A model generated the notes under the pieces. The model was given only the letters and a program-made list of their open reading frames with translations, did no database searches and was not told the origin of the DNA. A stretch of 9,904 nt of DNA, taken from NCBI GenBank assembly GCA_900757615.1, contig CAAEON010000045.1:1-9904 (forward strand), written 5' to 3'. Shown here in pieces: positions 5,955-9,904 of this stretch. The translations under genes and the position numbers were made by a program. The first letter of the stretch is position 1, and the number at the start of each line of letters is the position of its first letter. The stretch is from an uncultured Collinsella sp. GTDB lineage: Bacteria; Actinomycetota; Coriobacteriia; Coriobacteriales; Coriobacteriaceae.

Positions 5955-6035
5955 CGGGTATCGAGTTGGGCGCCGCTTTCAAGCTGGTCTAGTAGTTGCG
6001 ACCGGTATGGCGTGCCAGCCGATGCCCGCTTTTTT
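5955..6035 (+). terminator. Structured argC-argJ gap with hairpin and T-run
   Basis: CGGGTATCG (5955-5963) pairs with CGATGCCCG (6020-6028) with one G.U. The helix can continue imperfectly inward through TTGG / CCAG and GCGCC / GGCG, enclosing about 34 nt. Immediately after comes C and a run of six T (6030-6035), then ATTT, the form of an intrinsic terminator. An alternative pairing GGTCG (5952-5956) / CGACC (5999-6003) overlaps the 5' arm, so two exclusive structures are possible. As the gap lies inside an arg cluster, partial termination or attenuation of argJBD is a reasonable reading. No gene is seen in the gap. Confidence 0.6.
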
Positions 6036-6061
6036 ATTTGATATAAGGAGCCGTAGGGACG

Positions 6062-7330
6062 ATGAATACCGACCTGATTGATATCAAGATACGCGCCGTC
6101 GAGGGTGGCGTTACGGCAGCGGCTGGCTTTAAGGCCGCAGGCATCCATGCAGGATTCCGGAAGAATCCCGAGCGCTTGGACTATGCGCTCGTCGTGCCCG
6201 ATAAGCCCTGTCCAGGCGCCGGCGTGTTTACGACCAACCGCTTTTGTGCGGCGCCCGTGCAGGTGAGTCGTGCCAACCTGGGCGGTGCGGACAAGGGCTA
6301 CGGCATCATCGCCGGCGTTTCAATCAACTCCGGCAACGCGAATGCCGCCACGGGCGAGACCGGCCTTGCCTGCGCGCGCGAGACCTGCAACATCGCCTCG
6401 CAGGTTATTGGCTGCGAGCCCCAGCAGATCCTGGTTGCCTCCACGGGTGTGATCGGACAGATTCTGCCGATCGACACGTTTGAGACGGCCGTCCCGTCCG
6501 CCTACGAGGCACTCTCTGCCCATGGCGGTGCCGATGCAGCCCGTGCCATCATGACGACCGATACCCACTCCAAGGAGTATGCCGTTCGCTACCGCAGTGA
6601 GGCTGCAGGCCATGCGGGCAACGCCTATACGGTGGGCGGCATGTGCAAGGGCTCGGGCATGATCATGCCCAATATGGCCACCATGATCGCGGTCATTACA
6701 ACCGATGCCCCCGTCGAGCCGTCGGCGCTCCACGCCCTGTTGCTCTCGACCGTTAAGCAGACCTTCAATAAGGTGACGGTCGATTCCGATACCTCGACCA
6801 ACGACACCTGCATCATGCTTGCTTCTGGCGCTGCTGCCGCTGATACCGAGGCTATCGTCGAGGGCACTGATGCCTTTGACGAACTGTCCTTTGCCGTGCA
6901 CGAGGTGTGCGAGAGCCTGGCGCGCAACATCGCGGCCGATGGCGAGGGTGCGTCAAAGCTCGTGACGGTTAACGTCACCGGCGCCGCCAACGACGAGGAA
7001 GCCGATATCGCCGCCCGTGCCGTCGCCAACTCGCCGCTCGTCAAGACCTGCATCGCCGGCAACGACTGCAACTGGGGCCGCGTTGCCATGGCGCTCGGCA
7101 AGTGCGGCGTGAAGTTTCATCAGGAAGACGTTTCCATCGACATGATGGGCATGCCTGTCTGTCGCGACGGTCTGACTGTTCCCTTTGACGAGGACGAGGC
7201 TCTGCGACGTTTTGAGGCGTCCGAGATCGTGATCTCGGCCGACCTGGGTGCAGGCGACGCGGCAACGACCGTGTGGACCTGCGACCTCACGCACGAGTAC
7301 ATCTCCATCAACGGCGACTACCGTTCCTAG
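6062..7330 (+). CDS. argJ: Glutamate N-acetyltransferase ArgJ
   Basis: This 422-residue precursor cleaves itself into alpha and beta chains. It moves the acetyl group from N-acetylornithine to glutamate, closing the acetyl cycle; some members also use acetyl-CoA (bifunctional). The cleavage site is visible in GSGMIMPNMATMIAV, with the new N-terminal nucleophile T207 after A206. The oxyanion-hole pair is T128-G129 in ASTGVIGQ. Other family blocks are INSGNANA (N-terminal domain), SDTSTNDT and the terminal ISINGDYRS. Alpha would be residues 1-206 and beta 207-422. AAGGAG (6045-6050) lies 11 nt before the ATG, longer than usual, so translation may be modest. Whether the enzyme is mono- or bifunctional cannot be read from the sequence. 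No argA-like gene is in the window, which leaves that open. Confidence 0.96.
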   Translation: MNTDLIDIKIRAVEGGVTAAAGFKAAGIHAGFRKNPERLDYALVVPDKPCPGAGVFTTNRFCAAPVQVSRANLGGADKGYGIIAGVSINSGNANAATGETGLACARETCNIASQVIGCEPQQILVASTGVIGQILPIDTFETAVPSAYEALSAHGGADAARAIMTTDTHSKEYAVRYRSEAAGHAGNAYTVGGMCKGSGMIMPNMATMIAVITTDAPVEPSALHALLLSTVKQTFNKVTVDSDTSTNDTCIMLASGAAAADTEAIVEGTDAFDELSFAVHEVCESLARNIAADGEGASKLVTVNVTGAANDEEADIAARAVANSPLVKTCIAGNDCNWGRVAMALGKCGVKFHQEDVSIDMMGMPVCRDGLTVPFDEDEALRRFEASEIVISADLGAGDAATTVWTCDLTHEYISINGDYRS

Positions 7331-7400
7331 ATTCCAAGCACGCTGCGCATCTTGCCGCATTGCGGACAGCGAAGCACGGCGTGATAACGATACGAAAGAC

Positions 7401-7404
7401 GAGG
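7401..7404 (+). promoter_or_regulatory. Ribosome site selecting argB start
   Basis: GAGG lies 6 nt before the ATG at 7411. The reading frame is open upstream to 7273, overlapping argJ, and has an in-frame GTG at 7381. Those starts lack a comparable site, and the extra residues do not resemble the family. Confidence 0.6.
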
Positions 7405-7410
7405 CAGATT

Positions 7411-8391
7411 ATGAAATTCGCACGCGATTGTCGTTCGAGCGAATCCAACGAAGCAGCCGCGCAGCTGCTGTTCGAAGCGCTGCCGTGGATTAAAAACCTG
7501 ACCGGCAAGACGGTCGTTATCAAATATGGCGGAGCCGCCATGGTCGACGAGCAACTGCGCCGCGACGTGATGAGCGACATCGTTTTGCTTAAGATCATCG
7601 GCATGCGCCCCGTCATCGTGCATGGCGGCGGCAAAGCCATCAACGAGGCACTCAGCCACTATGACATCCCTGTCGAATTTAAGAACGGGCAGCGCGTGAC
7701 CACACCGGATACCATGGATATCGTGCGCGAGGTGCTGGGCGGAAAGGTCAACCAGGAGTTGGTTGCTGCCATTAACCAGCACGGCAACCTGGCCGTGGGC
7801 GTGTCGGGCAGCGATGCCGGCACGCTTATCGCCGAGCCGCTAGACCCCGAGCTCGGTCGCGTGGGCAAAGTGACGCACGTCAACACCGACTATATCGAGC
7901 GCTTACTCGATAGTGAGTACATCCCCGTCATCGCTACCGTCGCGGCGGGGGAGGACGGCGGTTTCTTCAACATCAACGCCGACACCGCTGCCGGTGCTGT
8001 TGCCGCGGCGCTCCACGCGCACAAGGCGATCTTTTTGACCGATGTCGATGGCCTGTATAAGGACTTTAGCGACAAGGATTCGCTCATCTCCAACCTGACG
8101 CTCGACGAGGTTAATGAGATGCTCTATGGGGGCGAGGTCGACAAAGGCATGATTCCCAAGCTACGCGCCGCTGTCGATGCGCTTACCGCCGGCGTATTTC
8201 GTGCCCACATCATTAATGGTACTACGCCGCACTCGCTGCTGCTGGAGCTGCTGACCGATGCCGGCGTCGGCACCGTGATCCATTCCACCGAGACGGCTTA
8301 CGAGTTCGATACGCATCCGCATCCGCTTTCGACGTTTGCTGCGCGTCTGACCGAGAACCTTGACGAGGTCGAGAAGCTTCAGACAGTCTAA
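7411..8391 (+). CDS. argB: N-acetylglutamate kinase, arginine-inhibited type
   Basis: This 326-residue amino-acid kinase-fold enzyme phosphorylates N-acetylglutamate with ATP, normally the feedback-controlled step in organisms that use ArgJ. Visible motifs are K38-Y-G-G-A-A-M (phosphate binding), the VHGGG loop (70-74), NINADTAAGAVA with D191, and VDKGMIPKL with K245. The N-terminal segment EAAAQLLFEALPWIKNL fits the mobile helix that interlinks dimers into a hexamer in arginine-sensitive enzymes. PHSLLLELLTDAGVGT (H274, E279, G285, G287) fits the C-terminal arginine-site pattern. The chain ends with about 34 residues beyond the usual ...GTMI terminus, making it longer than the typical ~300. 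It follows argJ by 80 nt. The ATG at 7411 is preferred; a GTG at 7381 is less likely. Confidence 0.95.
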   Translation: MKFARDCRSSESNEAAAQLLFEALPWIKNLTGKTVVIKYGGAAMVDEQLRRDVMSDIVLLKIIGMRPVIVHGGGKAINEALSHYDIPVEFKNGQRVTTPDTMDIVREVLGGKVNQELVAAINQHGNLAVGVSGSDAGTLIAEPLDPELGRVGKVTHVNTDYIERLLDSEYIPVIATVAAGEDGGFFNINADTAAGAVAAALHAHKAIFLTDVDGLYKDFSDKDSLISNLTLDEVNEMLYGGEVDKGMIPKLRAAVDALTAGVFRAHIINGTTPHSLLLELLTDAGVGTVIHSTETAYEFDTHPHPLSTFAARLTENLDEVEKLQTV

Positions 8392-8460
8392 CTGACCCGC
8401 AGCCGCCCCATTTCTGCACCCATAGGCCTGCGCCGTCCGGCGCTCAACGAAAGGCATCCC

Positions 8461-9744
8461 ATGTCACTTGCAGCTCAGCAATCGCTTGAATCCCATTACG
8501 TTATGCATACCTTTGGCCGCTCTCCGGTCGAGTTTGTCGAGGGTCACGGCATGAAGCTCACCGGCGACGATGGTCGTGAGTACCTCGACTTTCTTGCCGG
8601 CATCGGCGTGTGCAGCCTAGGTCATGGCGACCCGGCTGTGCTCTCGGCGCTCGAGGCACAGACCAAAAAGCTCATGCATGTCTCCAATTACTTCTACATC
8701 GAGCAGCGTGGACAGGTCGCGGCGCTGCTGTCCAAGCTTGCCAACGACGACTTAGATGGTGCACGCGTGCTTGCCGATGCCATTGCCGCCGGCGATGAGA
8801 CCACGGCAGCTGCTCTTGGTGCCCCGGCTGCGGATGAGCAGGTTTGGGAGACCTTCTTTGCCAACTCCGGCGCCGAGGCCAATGAGGGCTCGATGAAGCT
8901 TGCGCGCCTGTACGCCAAGCGTGCCGGTAACGGCGGCAACACTATCGTGTGCATGCGCGGCGGCTTCCACGGCCGTACGCTCGAGACCATTGCCGCCACC
9001 ATGCAGGATTGGCTGCAGGATAGTTTCCGCCCGCTGCCGGGTGGCTTTGTGGCCTGTACGCCCAACGATATCAATGAACTGCGTGCGATCTTTAAGCAGC
9101 TGGGGAGCGAAATTTGTGCCGTGATGCTCGAGCCGATCCAGGGTGAGAGTGGCGTGCACCCCATGACCGAGGAGTTTATGGCGGCAGCGCGCGACCTGGC
9201 ACACGAAGTGGGCGCCGTGCTTATAGCCGACGAGGTCCAGTGCGGCATCTTCCGCTCCGGCAAGCCGTTTGCATTCCAAACCTATGGCGTGGAACCCGAC
9301 ATCATGAGCCTTGCCAAGGGCATTGCCGATGGCGTGCCCATGGGTGCCGTCGTAGCAAAGAAGGAGATTGCCGACGTGTTTAAGCCGGGCGACCACGGCT
9401 CGACCTTTGGCGGTAGCTGCTTGGCTGTCGCGGCGTGCGCCGCGACGCTCTCCGCGCTCGTGCGCGGCGATTATGCCGACCATGCTGCCAAGGTAGGCGC
9501 CTATATGGAGGCAAAGCTCGCCAAGCTGCCGAACGTGACCGAGGTGCGTGGCCGCGGCTTGATGCTCGGCTGTGATTTGGATGATGCCGCGGGCGACGCG
9601 CATGATATTGTTGCCCGCGCGCTGGCCGCCGGTGCCGTGATTAACGCTACGGGTGCCCATACGCTGCGTTTCCTGCCGCCGCTCGTCTGCGAGGAATCCG
9701 ACGTGGACAGTCTGATCGAGATTCTGTCGGGTGTCTTGGGCTAA
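8461..9744 (+). CDS. argD: Acetylornithine aminotransferase (ArgD family)
   Basis: This 427-residue class-III PLP-dependent aminotransferase transfers the amino group from glutamate to N-acetylglutamate semialdehyde, giving N-acetylornithine. Visible elements are the N-terminal YLDFLAGIGVCSLGH, F-A-N-S-G-A-E-A-N-E around 133-142 (phosphate binding), FHGRTLETI, LEPIQGESGV, D257 in ADEVQCG (pyridine nitrogen contact), and the Schiff-base lysine K286 in LAKGIADGVPMGA. STFGG and RGRGLMLG follow. An Ala-rich insertion of about 30 residues (about 97-126) lies before the NSGAEA motif, where typical ArgD has only a few residues; this explains its extra length. AAAGG about 6 nt before the ATG sets the start. 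It is the last arg gene visible; paralogues with this fold can act on other omega-amino substrates, but the context makes ArgD by far the best call. Confidence 0.95.
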   Translation: MSLAAQQSLESHYVMHTFGRSPVEFVEGHGMKLTGDDGREYLDFLAGIGVCSLGHGDPAVLSALEAQTKKLMHVSNYFYIEQRGQVAALLSKLANDDLDGARVLADAIAAGDETTAAALGAPAADEQVWETFFANSGAEANEGSMKLARLYAKRAGNGGNTIVCMRGGFHGRTLETIAATMQDWLQDSFRPLPGGFVACTPNDINELRAIFKQLGSEICAVMLEPIQGESGVHPMTEEFMAAARDLAHEVGAVLIADEVQCGIFRSGKPFAFQTYGVEPDIMSLAKGIADGVPMGAVVAKKEIADVFKPGDHGSTFGGSCLAVAACAATLSALVRGDYADHAAKVGAYMEAKLAKLPNVTEVRGRGLMLGCDLDDAAGDAHDIVARALAAGAVINATGAHTLRFLPPLVCEESDVDSLIEILSGVLG

Positions 9745-9904
9745 CGCGGCGCAATAACTCAATTTGAACCGGGTTCCGGACTGTGGACGTGCCATATGCG
9801 GCACGATTCGGTGGCGCGCGCAGACGTGGTGTAAGAGCGTCCTGAGGTCCGTCGCTGCAAGTCCCGATATTACTCCTTCTTGAGACCGCGCCTCTCGACT
9901 ATCT
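9745..9904. other. Non-coding tail after argD
   Basis: No gene with a ribosome site starts in these 160 bases. One small perfect stem, CGTGCC (9788-9793) / GGCACG (9800-9805), has the loop ATATGC. No T-run follows it, so a terminator of the arg genes is not evident and transcription may continue into genes beyond the edge, possibly argF and argR. No ARG-box-like palindrome is seen here. Confidence 0.5.

Noticed and set aside
5950..6000. Arginine-containing leader peptide (GTG at 5950 with CGA and CGC CGC codons) controlling the argC-argJ structure
   Set aside because: There is no Shine-Dalgarno, the frame has no nearby stop and runs past the argJ start, and three Arg codons are expected by chance at this G+C.
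8752..9804. 350-codon minus-strand frame opposite argD
   Set aside because: It mirrors the argD coding sequence, is His/Arg-rich and shows no conserved motifs.
9790..9904. T-box leader or tRNA in the tail (GACCGCGCCTCTCG resembles part of a T-box; GGTGTAAGAGC resembles a D-loop)
   Set aside because: The T-box needs UGGN to pair with the tRNA end and this has TGAG; no tRNA cloverleaf or T-arm stem can be formed.
1..9904. Mobile elements, CRISPR arrays, phage or defence systems
   Set aside because: No transposase, integrase, repeat-spacer pattern, attachment site or toxin/antitoxin-like gene is seen; all sizeable genes belong to flavin uptake or arginine synthesis.

Overview
The window is about 60% G+C and reads almost entirely on the + strand. 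It carries two functional blocks: a flavin-uptake operon and an arginine-biosynthesis operon. Organism (inference): a high-GC Gram-positive bacterium, most likely a Coriobacteriia member such as a Collinsella relative. The base composition, strong AGGAGG-type ribosome sites, the fused two-domain ECF ATPase and the argC-argJ-argB-argD order with ArgR-like boxes all fit this. No sequence here fixes the species.

Flavin block (about 134-4691). An extended -10 promoter is followed within about 10 nt by a clear FMN riboswitch. It controls ribU (riboflavin-binding S-component), a single gene encoding both ECF ATPase domains, and ecfT. The three genes overlap by 4 nt and 1 nt, so they form one translationally coupled unit for an energy-coupling-factor transporter that imports riboflavin. 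Thirty bases downstream come two tandem paralogous split-barrel proteins of the pyridoxamine 5'-phosphate oxidase/FMN-binding family. The block therefore seems to pair flavin uptake with flavin-using proteins. A long GC-rich hairpin (4634-4691) closes it.

Arginine block (about 4733-9744). Two adjacent ARG-box-like palindromes overlap or flank a second extended -10 promoter. Then follow argC, argJ, argB and argD, which convert N-acetylglutamate to N-acetylornithine and recycle the acetyl group (ArgJ). A structured 135-nt gap with a hairpin and a run of six T separates argC from argJ, so the distal genes may be transcribed at a lower or regulated level. ArgB has the N-terminal helix and C-terminal HS...E...G.GT pattern of arginine-inhibited enzymes. 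Control is thus probably both transcriptional (ArgR) and allosteric. ArgD carries a roughly 30-residue Ala-rich insertion. argF, argG, argH and argR are not in the window.

The edges are non-coding. Bases 1-133 are dense in inverted repeats without coding support, and 9745-9904 hold only one small hairpin. There are no rRNAs, tRNAs, CRISPR arrays, insertion sequences or convincing new systems. The items most worth a second look are regulatory: the riboswitch whose P1 helix runs into the Shine-Dalgarno, the argC/argJ intergenic structure, and the tandem ARG boxes.
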